A stretch of 64,000 nt of DNA from Diadema setosum (GCF_964275005.1 NC_092705.1:19434385-19498384); one strand, 5' to 3'; shown: positions 12,311 to 25,256, counted from the stretch's first letter. Notes: generated from the letters alone by a model not told the origin. Numbers and translations are program-made.

Positions 12311-14559
12311 AGTTTCTTCCACATCTGTGTGTGTGTGCAGGAGGGGTAAAAAAAAAAAAAAAAAAGCAGCTTGAAATTGAGTCATATGACCTCAGTTTCA
12401 TTGTTGGTTTAAATGCAGTATTAAATCAACGGCCTATTCCAAATGCTGTGCCATGTAACAATATGCTGTATACCTGCAGTTGTTTGCACTAGTATGCTTT
12501 TCTCACTATTGTACATTGTAAGGATTGTCTACACCTCCATTCTTAATTTCCACATTTTCATAGCACTTCAGCAAGTTTCAAGTGCTGTCGGTACTGATCT
12601 ACTTCAGGAGATTAGTCTCCCAATTTCAGCATCATTTTTTTTCTTTGCTTTGCATGTGAGTGGGTACACATTCTTATTTACAGTAATATGTGAACACAGC
12701 ACCCATTTCTATATCATGTACCCTTGCTTTGCTGTTGTTTTCCATAAACTTATATTGCCTTTATTGCATTACTTCCATGAGGAGTTACTGTGGATAATCA
12801 TTGCCAGCACCTATGTATGAAATTCATCATAAATGTATTGATTTGCTGATAAGGCTAATGACTTGGTCCTGATACCAAATGGCTCCATGAAAACTGTTAT
12901 AAACAATAAAAACAGGGATAGATAAAACTCAGTATGACTTGCACTGCTTTTTTTTTTACCTGATACTAGGCAGAAGTTGAGAATATGTGCCATAACCTCT
13001 ATTCTATCACTAGTCATATCATACAGAATCATAACATTAGGGATTTTCAAAAACAGGCAGTAATACTGTGTGTATTTGACTGTAGTTGTGCTCACAAAAT
13101 AGAAGCCACATCAGACCAGGTTTTCCCCTCAAAATGCCTACATGTTACATCTGTTTGTCTGTCTACCCCTCCATCTTTTGCTCGCTCTCTCTTTCTCTCT
13201 CTTTCTATCTATATCTATCTCTTTCTCACATAGAAACAAATATATATGCATACAAACATTGAAAACCTCTTTAGTTGGCAAGCCATGTGTTTGTTGTTTC
13301 TTCCTAAACTGTATAACAATGATTAATTAATAGTAAAGAACTCTCTTTTATGATCAGTCTAATTAATGTCTACTTACATCACATATTTCAGAAGGAAATG
13401 AAGTCTGTTTTACTTCATCACCTCAAGGAAATTCTTTTTAAACTTGGTTTCTTAGTTTTTGTTGTCATTGTTGTTGTTGTTGTTGTTTTTTTTGCCACTG
13501 GTAAGCCACTGGCAAAGTTTAAAGAAACCTTATAATGTTTGAACATTCCTAGCACCCACTCATTCCCCCTGGTAACTGATATACTTAGTTTTTGGAGGAG
13601 GATTAACTAGTCTTTTTATTTGTTGTTGGTTTCTTTACCTGTTCAAAAATCCCAGAAAATACCCCATGAAAGACTATTGTTACATGCTTGATTCACTTCA
13701 TTTTGGAGCATAGTGTCATGTAAGACTGCCATTAATGAGGGGATTTTTAGAACACAATGTAATTCTGGTAAAAGCTCAGAGGCTTTAGTAACCACCACAG
13801 TCCTTTGTGTGCACAAAAGTTACCTCCAATGTGTGAAAAAGAGACACTCAAATCACACAGCATGCAATTTGAAAGTAACTGTTAACAGGCTGATGATAGC
13901 ATAATGGGCCTTGTGCGACAGCACAAGCCTACTCATGGGTGTGTTACAGCACCTATCAATCCATGGCAGTCCACGTACACAGCCTTGCATGTACAGGATC
14001 ACATCAACTCACTCATTTGCATATTCACACTGACTGTTCAAAGATTATAGGCCTATTGTGAAAATCAGCAACATAACTTCAACATTTCATAACTTCTTTC
14101 TTCTAATTCTTCTTTTTCTGGTTAAGTCTGCCTCCTTCCATAAGCTGAAGATTCTTGCAGACTGTTCCTTGATTCTCATCTTTAAATCATAATCAAATCT
14201 GCAATAGTAATGATAAAAAAAGAAAATATCTTTTTTATCAGACTAACTTTTAACAGGTCTGGAATTTCCCTTTTACAGATTTCAACCATGGAAGAAAATG
14301 TATTATTCTTTCTTTTTTTCAAAATGTATTATTGTCTATTTATTCCAAAAGCATTGCTTTAATTAGCCCTGCTTTAATGGAAACTTGCAGTGGTGTGTCC
14401 CATTCCATGACAATTAGAGTACAATTATGGCAAAGCTATTTTGAATAAAAGCCATCATAAACCAGCAGAATGGGGAATAAAAACCAAAGTTAAATCTTTG
14501 ATAAATACTATATTGATATGAAAACATACATGCCAGTGCATCATTTACTAGTCTTGGGT
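12311..14559. other. non-coding stretch
   Basis: No gene recognised. It holds poly-A at 12349-12365, CT-rich DNA at 13180-13225 and TTG repeats near 13465. A 125-codon + strand frame at 12443-12820 is hydrophobic and AT-driven, with no recognisable motif. Confidence 0.5.
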
Positions 14560-15125
14560 TTAAAGGGAAGATAAACCCCAAGAACAATGTGGATTGAGTG
14601 AAAGCAGCAACATTAGTAGAACACATCAGTGAAAGTTTGAAGAAAATCGGACAATCGATGCAAAAGTTATGAATTTTTAAAGTTTTGGTGTTGGAACCTC
14701 TGGATGAGGAGACTACTAGATGTTATGACGTATGAGTGGACTACAATATCAAGAAAATATAAAGAAAATACTACAAAAATCCATTTTTCATGAAAATTAC
14801 AAATTCCATCAACTAGATATTGACATATGTTAAGGGTAGCAATTATTCCCCCTGCTTTCTGAAAGCGGTTGGTCCACTGCTCTTTCATAATTCTAGAAAA
14901 GTGAATTTTTGTTGAATATCCTTTATATTTTCTTTGTATTGTTGTCCACTCATACGTCATATCCTCTAGTAGTCTCCTCATCCAGCGCTTCCAACACCAA
15001 AACTTTACAAATTCATAACTTTTGCATCGATTGTCCGATTTTTCTCAAACTTTCACTGATGTGTTCTACTAATGTTGCTGCTTTCACTCAATCCACATTG
15101 CTCTTTGAGTTTACCTTCCCTTTAA
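14560..15125. mobile_element. TTAA foldback MITE with ~200-bp arms
   Basis: TTAA at 14560-14563 and 15122-15125 flanks AGGGAAG...TTCCCT. Both arms are long: 'gcagcaacattagtagaaca' and 'caaaagttatgaattt' on the left return as their complements near 15070 and 15018. The centre (14820-14900) is unique. A second copy, truncated on its right and interrupted by a retroelement fragment, lies at 56117-56814. Confidence 0.8.
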
Positions 15126-15401
15126 CCCTAACTGCACTTTGGATTTGCTGATTGGTATGCATGATTAAGTGTTTTCTTTGTACATAAATGGTTGACTGAA
15201 TTCATTAAACCAATTTCGCTCTATGTATAGCTCCTTCTATCATGATTTATATCACTCAGACATTGAATTGATCCACTTGACAGGTCTAATGTTTGTTTCA
15301 TTTCCATGGACCAGCAAATAGTATGAAAAACCATATATTTCAGAATTAAAGCAGGCCTTCTAGTTCAAGAGAAAATATTTTATCTACTGGACTGGTTACC
15401 A

Positions 15402-15446
15402 CCCCCCCCCCCCCCCAGACACACACACACACACACACACACACAC
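15402..15446. repeat. poly-C / (CA)n compound microsatellite
   Basis: Fifteen C residues (15402-15416) followed by about fourteen CA units. Confidence 0.9.
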
Positions 15447-16017
15447 GCCCTCCCTTGCCTATCTGTAAAACAACCGATGGTGGAACTAGAAACAGAATGA
15501 CAGTTAACAGTGTACAGTTATCTCGAGCCTGAATATATCACAGTAATTGACTTGATTCTCTCGTGGGAAAAAAAAAAAAAAAAAAGATTTTCTGGTCTCA
15601 CATGCGGAACACAAGCCTGAGATCAACTTTGCGTCGTTTTTGTCATTACGAGAACTTGCGATAAAATCTTTGAATTGTCAAGTGTAGTGTAAAACTACTG
15701 TAGCGGCCTCACAACGATCTAGAATATGTGGAGCGGAGACAGTTATCCGCGACACGCCTTGGCTTCCCCGATGCTCTCCTTTCGTTTTCCACGCCCAACG
15801 CCTCTCAATCCTTTGTTTGTGTGGTCGGAGGCAGCACTCCGAGCAAGCGAGCCGAGTCGATGTCGCAACCACAGCTGTTCGTATCAACGGCGACACAAAA
15901 TACCATGTCTACATATTTAGATTAATATCCCTTTGTACACTGAAATGTCAGAGAGGCATCCATCCCCATACTCCTCGTATTCAATGAAAGATAAGGACGA
16001 AAACTTTTGTCACTTAC

Positions 16018-16042
16018 TCTGAATTTCAGTATTTTCGGCCAT
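16018..16042 (-). CDS. candidate first coding exon (unrecognised gene)
   Basis: On the - strand, an ATG in good context (AGAATGGCC) at 16042 opens MAENTEIQ. After 25 nt it meets a strong splice donor, CAGA|GTAAGT, with the exon ending at 16018. The surrounding 15.6-16.4 kb is CpG-richer than its neighbours, as expected of a promoter. A longer upstream frame starting at 16110 (MNQCGNCML...) reads into the same donor and is an alternative. No following exon could be identified, so the gene is unproven and unnamed. Confidence 0.25.
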
Positions 16043-17375
16043 TCTGAGTCGTCTGCTTCACCGTTAGCTGTCCACGCACGTTTCAGCATACAGTTACCAC
16101 ACTGGTTCACTTCTCAGTAATAAACTCGACGAGTGAGTAGATGAGGCAAGCGCGTAATGAAGCGACAGAACGTATGTGTGGTACCACCACTGTACAGTCG
16201 GTGGGTGTCTGCGCGTGCACGATATCACGACAGGGAAAGTACATGTAGTAGTAGTCTAATTTGGCAGACACGACCGATACTGAATGGTGAAACACAAACA
16301 CAAGTGCGCTGTCATAATCTCAAAATGAAAAGTTCTAATTTAGGTCCTGTGGAACGTAATACCTGGTGCTATATTAAATAAGCAAGCCCCGTGGACCCAT
16401 CTTCAAACTTCCATGCGATATCATGCGATTTACTCCAATGAGTAAGTGAAAGCTAGGATGCAGATGGGTAAGCTCTGGCACAAAAGAGTGGGCCCTCATT
16501 TGACAGTAACATTGTATGTTTGAACAAGGAGGTTTAAGAGATGGAGTTCCAACTGGCTGTAATTATTCAAACAGTTATCACTTTTCTATTGATGTACAAA
16601 AGAGTTCCACAGGTGCATCTGTGCCTTTGGTGACGGGATTTGATGCCGCCGTCTTGCTGAGCAATCTGAAGATTCATTTTGAACGTTAACTTAATGTTGG
16701 CTATAATAATATTGCTTTTTTATCTATCAAATGAAACAAAATCTCACTTAATGATAAAGCTCATTAAACAAAGGTCAATCCCTTCAAGAAATATGTGCAA
16801 AAGTGTAAATCAAAGCTGTATCATGTGAAAGTGTTTAAAACTGTACCCTCCCGAAAAGCCGGTTTTATCACTTTTCCACTTAATTCCTCCAAATAAAACT
16901 GATATGGAATAGTCTTCGAGTATAATTCTATATTGATAGATATATCAGATTAGTGGCCGGGCACGGCCAGTCGAGTAATTTTCATTTTCATTTCATCCTT
17001 TTTTGCGCACTTTCTATTCGCGCATCCCCGCGTCTTTACCATTATATACCACCTATCTTTTATAAGTAGGGATGGCGAAAAGTAAATACCATCACAACGA
17101 CATATTTTCGTTAGAAAGTGGCTGATGATTATGCAATGAGACATGAGTTTTATTGTCTTCCTATCTGCGCGGCAGATCCAGTTTGCCACATGCTTCAAAT
17201 ACTTTCGAGTGGCGGCATCGAACGTGACTTCAAAGTCTGTTGGGAGTCATCCCAAAGAATTGGTCAATAACTCATAACACAAGGCGGATTGAAACAGTGG
17301 AAATGGAAAACTCGTTTTAAAAACACATATTATTGATATATTATGTATAATACACTTTTTTTTTAAGCAACTCAC

Positions 17376-17585
17376 CACGCCGCGTCGCAGCTCCAGAAAG
17401 TACCACTTCTGTAACTCTCTGCTATTTTTTTTAACTCCTGAAATATTCAAGTGTTCATCATCCTTGCCTCCATCATGATTAGCACCATCTCGCCTCCCGA
17501 GATGAAGTAATTCTTCATCTCGCATCGTCATATACCTGTGTTTGGCATAATCGTCACCATTATTGCTACCCGACAATTTGATCAT
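17376..17585 (-). CDS. candidate coding exon, 70 codons (unrecognised gene)
   Basis: A - strand frame begins MIKLSGSNNG and reads 70 codons of charged, soluble-looking sequence ending KWYFLELRRGV. It stops exactly in phase 0 at GTG|GTGAGT, a strong donor, at 17376. Beyond the donor the frame turns into poly-Lys and hydrophobic sequence typical of intron. Composition differs from the AT-driven frames nearby. The family is not recognised. It could be the first exon of the same gene as the 16.0-kb candidate or of another. A chance frame remains possible. Confidence 0.3.
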
Positions 17586-17679
17586 TAATAACAGGATTCT
17601 GATGGGGTGCCTTATTATGTAGCTTAAAGTTTACAAGAAGTAGCTATAAGTCTCTTTTCGTCCCTTCGATCCTCATTTT

Positions 17680-18960
17680 TATGCCTCCGCCACGAAGTAT
17701 TATGTTTTCGGGTTGTCCGTCCGTTCGTTTACGCGATAACTTGAGAAATATTGACTGGAATTTTACCAAACTTGGTCCATGATGGGGCAATTATTTGATT
17801 AGATTTTGGGAGAAATCGGCCAAAGGTCAAAGGTCAAGGTCAAATAATGAAATTGTATCCGTTTACGTGATAACTCAAGACTGGATAGAGCAAATTTCAC
17901 CAAACTTTGTCCGAGGATGATGTATGATGGGACAATTACATGATTAGTTGTTTTGTTGTTGTTGTTTTTTGTGAAATCGGATAGAGGTCAAAGGTCAAAG
18001 ATCAAGGTCAAATTCTAAAATTTATCTGTTTATGTGATAACTCAAAACTGGATGAAGCAGCTTTCACCAAACTTGGTCCAAGGATGATGTATGATGGGAC
18101 AATTAGTTGAGGAGATTTTAGTGACATTGGTAAGAGGTCAAAGGTCACAAGGTCAAGGTCAAATGCTAAAAATGTTGCTATTTCCCCCATATCTATGCTA
18201 TGCCCGAAGGTATTTTATTGAAACTTAGTGTAGACATGTACTACTGCGTAAAGATTCTCCAGAGAGAGTTTCATGTCATAAGGTCAAAGGTCAAAAGGTC
18301 AAAGGTTAGGTGAAAATGTTGCAATTTCACTTTTCTCGCAAATGGTTCAATGTATCTTCATGGATCTTGGTACATATGCATGTACTGACTGGAAGGGATT
18401 ATCTAGGGAATTTAGGGGTTAGGGGTCAATAGCCAGGGGTCAAAGGTCAAGGTCAACTCCTCAAAATTTTACTGTTTCCCTTAGTATACTAGTATATGCA
18501 ATGCTTGCATTATTAGTTTTAAAACTTAATATATACATGTATTACCTAATGGAGATTATCTGGGAAATTTCCAGCCAGAAGGTCAAATGTCAAACGTTAA
18601 GGGTCTAAGGTCAGGTTTAGATTTAAAAAAAAAAATAAAAAATCTATTTTGTACTGTAATTACACTCTTTCTTCATACCTTGAAAATTACTTAATACATA
18701 AACTTATAACAGGGTCGGTCAGAAGTCAAGTAAAAATCCTCATTTCCCCAAATATGTGTACCTGCGCTCTCAGACAATTATAGCAAACCCAGTTTGAGGA
18801 AAGTGAACATTCAAGACATTTCTGACAAACCTGTCATATCATTATTTCGCCAGTTATGTGAAACTGTCATCACACATTGCGAAGACATTGTACTATATAC
18901 CTATTGGGAGAATCATGCATTATGGCGGAGGCATCAGTCGCCATAGCGACATTTCTAGTT
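17680..18960 (+). mobile_element. AGGTCA-rich dispersed element, copy 1
   Basis: The ends carry short inverted repeats: ATGCCTCCGCC at 17681 and GGCGGAGGCAT near 18923. The interior is a chain of related units. Each runs through 'gataactnnagactgga', 'ttcaccaaactttgtcc' and 'gatgatgtatgatgggacaa', and finishes with a cluster such as 'gaggtcaaaggtcaaggtca'. Five such AGGTCA clusters occur, near 17820, 17988, 18134, 18278 and 18438. There is no coding capacity. The 48978-50297 segment is the same element in the same orientation. Confidence 0.75.
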
Positions 18961-19689
18961 CTTTTTGCTTCCTATTGATGCGATAAAATACAGAGCCCCC
19001 CCCCCCCCCACACACACACACACACTGATGGTTGACTGGTCTATACAGTTCACAATTATCAATCGAATGTATATGTCAGGCTGTCACATTTCCATACACA
19101 AAGCTAAGGCTGACCGTTTTCGACATGAAAGATAATACAAAAAAAATAATAATTATGTATGATTTGTAACTTCTGCCATGTTTGCAAGATCGTGCCATTT
19201 CTAGATTTTGTTGTTGCTGGGGTGTAACTGATTAGTAATTTTATAGTTTTTTTTTTTTTTTATGTTCATGCCTTAATTCATGTCTCACATTATTTAATAT
19301 CATTTATGAATTTTGGCGTCTGATATATAATGTATATTGCACAGTGGTGTGTGTAATACCACACAAGGAAATTTTAAAGAAAGTGCTGGGTTATGTAGTC
19401 TCAGGGTAATGGTGAAGTTAAAGTTTTGAAATTAATTTTATATTTACTGTGTATTGAAGATGGTTTGGGTTATGTTGATGATACTTGCTGGCTCCATACA
19501 CTGTAGTGTAGTAATTAGAGGGGATATTTGTTGTTGTTGAGATGTACTCTCATAACACTTTTTTGTATACTGGATTTTTTTTTCTTTTTTATGGGGGGTG
19601 GAATGTATACCCATTTGCCAAAATATCTTTAGCTTGTTTGAAGAAAAAAATCCATCTCGTGTACGCGCTTAATTCAAATTGTATTATTT
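18961..19689. other. non-coding stretch with simple repeats
   Basis: Poly-C/(CA)n at about 18997-19025 and a long poly-T near 19247-19261. No gene seen. Confidence 0.55.
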
Positions 19690-19915
19690 CTTTTCTTTTA
19701 TGTTCAACAACTCCCTGATGTGCTTCCTTAAGTTGGTTGGAGAGGCCCAAGGGTCATAGTAATTTTGATTTTTTTTTCCAACCCGGCTCCTTCGGGAAGC
19801 TCAACAGGGAGAGCCTGACACTTTGTTTTCATGTGTTTTGTTTGTTTATTCTGTTTCTCTGTTATCACTTGTATTGTTTTGCAAATGCCGAATAAATAAT
19901 AATAATAACAATAAT
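19690..19915 (+). mobile_element. 3' end of a non-LTR retroelement or SINE
   Basis: The sequence through 'gcaaatgccgaataaataataataataaca' has the look of a retroelement 3' UTR ending in a short tandem AAT tail. The same 'gccgaataaa' + AAT junction occurs at 4456-4470. No reverse-transcriptase coding remains. Confidence 0.4.
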
Positions 19916-20599
19916 AGTTTTTTTCACATCTCTGTCATCACAATTATCATCATTGTTGATGGTCACATAATTTCTCACGTGGGGAGGAAAACTGACCTAT
20001 ATAACTATGTATATAGATAGAGCTTTCTGTCAAATTACGATATACCTTACACCTGAAAAAGCACATCCTCAAACTTCATTCGTAAACAGGGAAAACACTC
20101 AATTGAGTATTATACATTTTGCAATCTTTTATTGTTTGCTTGGTCATAGCTATCTATAATCGCCTTTACACAATGACACTTTACAAAAAAAAAAATGTAT
20201 ACAGAAGAAATTAAGTATGCCGTCACTTCATCTTCAATCTTGATTGGTGAAATATAAAGTGAAATCAAAGAAATTGTGGTTTAGCATGTATTTTAATCAA
20301 ATGAGATAACAAAATTGTGGACTTCAAAACTTTCATTTATAACTTTTATAATCTTGGATTTTGGTTGCAACAAAAGATGAGATGGTGATGTTATTAAGTC
20401 ACATCACTCCCAAGAACTCACAAAAGCGCTTAAAGGCGATTTAATATGTTTGTACGAAACAACTGCATGAACTTAGAGAACAACTGTGTGCAGGCATGAT
20501 AGAAGATGATGAGGCAAAATGCAGTTCTAAATAGTTTGTTTCATAAAACGCAATGTGAGACATGAATGTACCGTATTTTATTTATTTATTTTTTAGTCT

Positions 20600-21110
20600 A
20601 ACTGAGCAATGACGTTGTGTTTCCTCTCTAATAAGAGGCCCCTCTAATAAGAGGCCCTCCTGTAAGAAGCAAAACACTTTGTCCCTCGGATAGGACATGA
20701 CATGGAAGTCCCTTGTGTGAGACAGTCACAACTCATGCACGTCAAAGATCCTGCTTCATGTAAACAAAAGAGCAGGGTGCATGTAAGTGAAGTGTGGTCT
20801 CACCACACATCCAACTGGAAACCATGGAAGACCAGCGATACTATATACGGTATAGTGCAGCTGAATATCCAGCCATCTTTTTTTTTTCATTCATTCATTT
20901 CATTTATATTCATTTCCAACAATGCAAAACATTTTCATACACAAAATAACACAATATCAATACAATGTACTACCAAAGAGAAATACGTGAAGTTAGCAAT
21001 ACTATGCATCACAAACGCAAATGAAATTGAATTAAAATCAAAGTTGCATGAAATGGAGGAGACATGCTGAAAAGCTAAGCTTGTGTTTGCAGTCTCCTCG
21101 TGGACAAAAA
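20600..21110. mobile_element. dispersed repeat / retroelement remnant
   Basis: It contains 'ctcggataggacatgacatggaagtccc' followed by 'gcacgtcaaagatcctgc', a layout seen in repeats of many marine invertebrates. It is followed by a 'ttcattcattcatttcattt' run suggesting the antisense tail of a non-LTR element. A 14-bp duplicated 'cctctaataagaggcc' lies at 20624-20656. Family assignment is from memory and weak. Confidence 0.35.
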
Positions 21111-21139
21111 TAACTAAATAACATCAAGGAAGCAAGTTG

Positions 21140-21140
<1 letters not shown>

Positions 21141-21206
<66 letters not shown>

Positions 21207-21351
21207 GAGAGAGAGAGAGAGAGGGGGGGGGGGGGGAGCGAGAAGGGGTCCCGACCGTATCTACAGAACCAGTGTAGCTCCTTCATTATTTATTCAGTGC
21301 GAGAAGAAAGAGCATTTGTGGACGTATAGTGATCAACGTATGTGTTTATAC

Positions 21352-21405
<54 letters not shown>

Positions 21406-21412
21406 TATATAA
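21141..21412. repeat. compound (TA)n/(GA)n/poly-G microsatellites
   Basis: (TA)n at 21141-21203, (GA)n to 21222, a G run to 21236, then a second (TA)n at 21354-21412. The (TA)n runs can extrude as cruciforms. Confidence 0.9.
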
Positions 21413-22559
21413 GTGCACAACACATACAGACCTATACAAACAAACAAACAGACGGACAAACAAGCACAAGTAACCCCTCATGTTAAAGAGAAAGAGAGAG
21501 AGAAAAAAAAAATCCATCTTCTCAGATGGAAATGACTCAAGCTTCTATTTTGTTAAGATTACCGCTATATAGTTTAGTTTTATGTCGTAATTCGCATGGT
21601 AAAACAAGAAAAAAAAAGACAAAGAATACAATTCCGTGAAGAACAAACAGTCATGTGTATACCTACCCTACATTACAACATATTATTTCCATTAACAAGA
21701 CAAGCAAGCGAGCAAGTACGTATACCTGAGGCAATGAAAACGTGCTTAATTTGCAGCGGATTGATGATATTATGAATAGTCACTGAATAGAAAAGAGAAC
21801 CATGAAAATGATAAAGTAAAGGACAAAAATCAAAGAACGAGCTGTTGACGGTATAGTGTCAGAGAGTTGTATGCAGAAGACAAACGCAGTGACGTATACA
21901 AAAATCACGTGGTGAAATTGTAAACTTCAAGATAAATTTGTCCCATCAGTGATTATGTTTCCGTATTGCATTTCATTATCGAATATGCATGTGACTGCTA
22001 ATGGGTACCTGCTAGAATGCGAAAGTCTAAATATCGTAACAACCCTGACCTGACTGACGACAGGGCACGGTCAACTGTATACATAGTCAGGAAGAGGCTC
22101 CCTGGTTGTAATGAATAAGAAGACGTCTCCAGATTCTGTTACTGGCACCATGTATTCATTCATACACACAACAATCATGATTATGTAAAGCTTTTTCTTG
22201 TTTCGATGACATGATGTAGTGTATGATACGCATCAGCACTCATTACTTCTTCTGGCCTCATCTCTTGCGCTGGCTGTATTTTTGTTCGATTTTTTTTTTT
22301 TTTTTTTTTTGTCCTGACGTGTTTGTTAAAATTTATAGATCAGCAGATGCGATATCATTTGTACAGAAGACAGACAAATTGAAGAAAACTCATACCTCAT
22401 TATCTTCACCACGCTGCTTGATAATCTATTGCTTTCAAAGTTATTTAGTTTCACTCTCCTCAAAAGATTCTCCATGAGCTACCGTTTATTTTGTCATCAC
22501 CTGTGAGCGTTGTCCGCCTTCATGATTATACTCATTAGACTTAACAGTAACACACACGT
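21413..22559. other. non-coding stretch
   Basis: No gene recognised. A poly-T of about 21 nt is at 22290-22310. Confidence 0.55.
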
Positions 22560-22599
22560 GGAACAGGGGGTGACGATACCACGATTTACCTATTCATAT

Positions 22600-23130
22600 T
22601 TCCCATATTGATCGAAAATTTCCAAATATTTCACAATGAGTATACTGGATGCATTAGATCCCTGAATTTCAATTCTACAAATGCAACAAAAAGCGCCCTC
22701 ATGTGGGAGAAGTTCCCCCCCCCCCCTCCATCCCAAGACCACGAACAAGAGGGGATAGATACCATCACTGAGCCATTCACATTATCCCTGAATGTTGATT
22801 TTCTCACTTTTTTTTTCTTAATTTGAAAATTTTCGAAATATTACCAAAGAATGAGATCGTTAAATACAAAAGCGCCCTCCCCTGCGTGTCCATCTCCGTT
22901 GTAAGAAGAAGCACATGTGCATGGAACATGTAAGAGGTGACAGATGAGACGGTAAGATTGAACCATTCTCATTGTTCCTGAAAATCTATTTTTCTCATTA
23001 TTCTGTTTGAACGATATACATTTTCCAAAAATTCACAAAAAGTGCACACCTGATCAATCAATTTCAATTCTAGAAATGCAAAGCCCATCCCCCTCGTGTG
23101 GGAGGGGGAGTTATACCCTTCACCCGCTCC
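22600..23130 (-). repeat. diverged ~200-bp tandem repeat, array 1
   Basis: About three related units. Each contains 'caattctanaaatgcaa' and 'gcgccctc' or 'cccctcgtgtggg' with a G/C homopolymer, then 'cattntccctgaa' and 'tttctcatt'. Read on the - strand the units match the 37430-37975 array (shared 'cctcccacacgaggg', then 'gtgcactttt' vs 'gtgcacacttt'). The two arrays are therefore the same family in opposite orientation. Confidence 0.55.
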
Positions 23131-23659
23131 ACTCTCGCCGTATAAAGTTTCGAGTTAGTTCTGATGACAAATGATGAGATTTTTTATGTCAAAAGTCCAA
23201 ACAAAATATGACAAATTAAGCTTTTTATTTTGAGTTTGATAATTCATGCATTGATACAAAACTGTACATTCACGTCGTTATTGAACATAATTAAAAAAAC
23301 AATGCAAACACGGATGGGGTGTATAAAATTTTAAGCTTATAAACTGTTTATGTTGGTACAAACCAAAATCATCAGGGAATATTACTTTCTTAATAGAACA
23401 TGCACTTGAAAGAAGATTATAGCAGTCGGTGATGAATGGAATACACGATGTACTTGTAATGTTGATAAAAGACAGTAAATTAATCAGTCAAAAAATTAAT
23501 GAAAGAAAATGGCGTGAAACAGCATTATAGGCCTATTATGAGAGCGAGTGATGGAGAGAGGGAGGGAGGGGGGGGGGGGGTATAGAAATGCATATACATA
23601 GCACACTAAACAGCAAGATTCCTGCTCCGGTATGCTACTAGCATATAGATAATTCATTT

Positions 23660-24300
23660 AAAAAATAGAATGAAATAAAGATACAGAAACGTCGTCAAAT
23701 GCTTTATTCGATCTGAAAAAAAAAACCCAAGGTATAAGTATCTTGCAGTAGAAAGGGCAATCAGGAAACCAAATTGATATGTAAGCTGTTAAGAATTAGA
23801 AGCATGGACCAAAGTTTTATTCGATACAATCAACATTTTATTTTTCGCGTGCACTATATACGCACCACAATCATGGCAATATAATGACTGGATTCTACCT
23901 CCAACAGTAAGGTCCAGACATTTCCCTCCGGCATTGCATTCAATTTATCACTAAAACGATCCATTTGCTCTTTGCAGATAAATTATGGGTCTCTCTTTGC
24001 AAATACAAAAAGATAAAGAAATAGAAATGTCGCTCAAAGCTTTATAATCGGCCTGAAACAGTTTTTTTTTCCAAAATTTACTTGAAGACAGTTTTTCACA
24101 CCCTTACTATGCACGAATTCATATAAAGAGTTTTTTTTTTTTTCCGAATTGCCATTACAATGACACAGGGATGCGGACCAAGAGGTGTGTGTGTGTTTGT
24201 GTGTGTGTTTGTGGGGGGGGGGGGGTGATGGGGTCCAAAGGTCAATGAAAATGTCCCTCACTATTCAAGATACGTCCATACAATAAAGCAAACAAAAGTT
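23660..24300. repeat. diverged tandem duplication (~340 bp unit)
   Basis: 'agatacagaaacgtcgtcaa' with 'gctttattcgatctgaaa' near 23678 returns as 'agaaatagaaatgtcgctca' with 'gctttataatcggcctgaaa' near 24015. A further 'caaaagttttatttgac' near 24292 echoes 'ccaaagttttattcgat' at 23810. No coding seen. Confidence 0.45.
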
Positions 24301-24930
24301 TTATTTGACTTCAACATCTTTCTTTAAATTCTCAGTTCTTCACGTGTTATTTATACATGACTTACATTCCTGATGATATTTGAGTGCACTTTCAAGAGTT
24401 TCAAGCTAGAAGATGAAAAGAATGTGATAGCATGAAATTGGAGCCATGGAGAGAAGTTAATTCTTTAATTCACATTTTCTTTTTGATGAATGGATCTGTT
24501 CACACAAAATGTTGGAGCACAAAACGTGACATTTTATCGATGAAGCATTGCAGTTATGAAACTACGGTACACAATTATGTCATTTTATATGAATTTAAGG
24601 AAACTTTGGAAACAGCCCTCCTCCCAGATCCGCATGACATTTTTTTTTCTGTGATGCGTTTTAGAAATATTTACATAAACCTGTGTCCCATATTAGATCT
24701 ACAACATTTTTCTTTAATGAGATATACCAGCATATTTCATACCATCCATACTGATACGGTTAAAGCCTGCATGCGTGATTACAGTATGTTATGCAAGGTG
24801 ATAGTTCAGTGACGAAAAACTTTAAAAGAATACCATCTTCCCTGAGTTTCTAATGAATGGTAAAGTTAATTGCTTGTAGTTTCTGTACCCAGTTACTTCA
24901 TAATTGCTCCTGCCTGAATTCTTAGAATAT

Positions 24931-24998
24931 TTATTGAAGGTATTTCAGTTGCACTCTGAGTAACTTATTGAAGGTATTTCCGTTGCACTCTGAGTAAC
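24931..24998. repeat. 34-bp tandem duplication
   Basis: Two adjacent 34-bp units beginning 'ttattgaaggtatttc' differ at one base (A vs C). This is a recent slippage-type duplication. Confidence 0.85.
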
Positions 24999-25256
24999 TT
25001 AAGCCTATTTTTTTTTTTTATCTCTCTCTCCCCCATCTCTCTTCTTCTCAACTATTCCACTCTTTATGTAAATAAATGTAGTTATATTATTTCACTTTAT
25101 TGTGTTTCAGTAGATAAGAACTTCCAGATAACAGAAAAGTTGAGGTTCCTTGTATTTGCTAGTAAGTCATTGTTTGTCTTTTTTTAAGGGACATTATTCG
25201 TACAAGCCATGATTCCCAAAGGTCTCCTTGTCTGTGTGTGTGTTTTCAATACATGT

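Noticed and set aside
21290..21517. Tyr-Ile repeat frame
   Set aside because: Produced by the (TA)n microsatellite.
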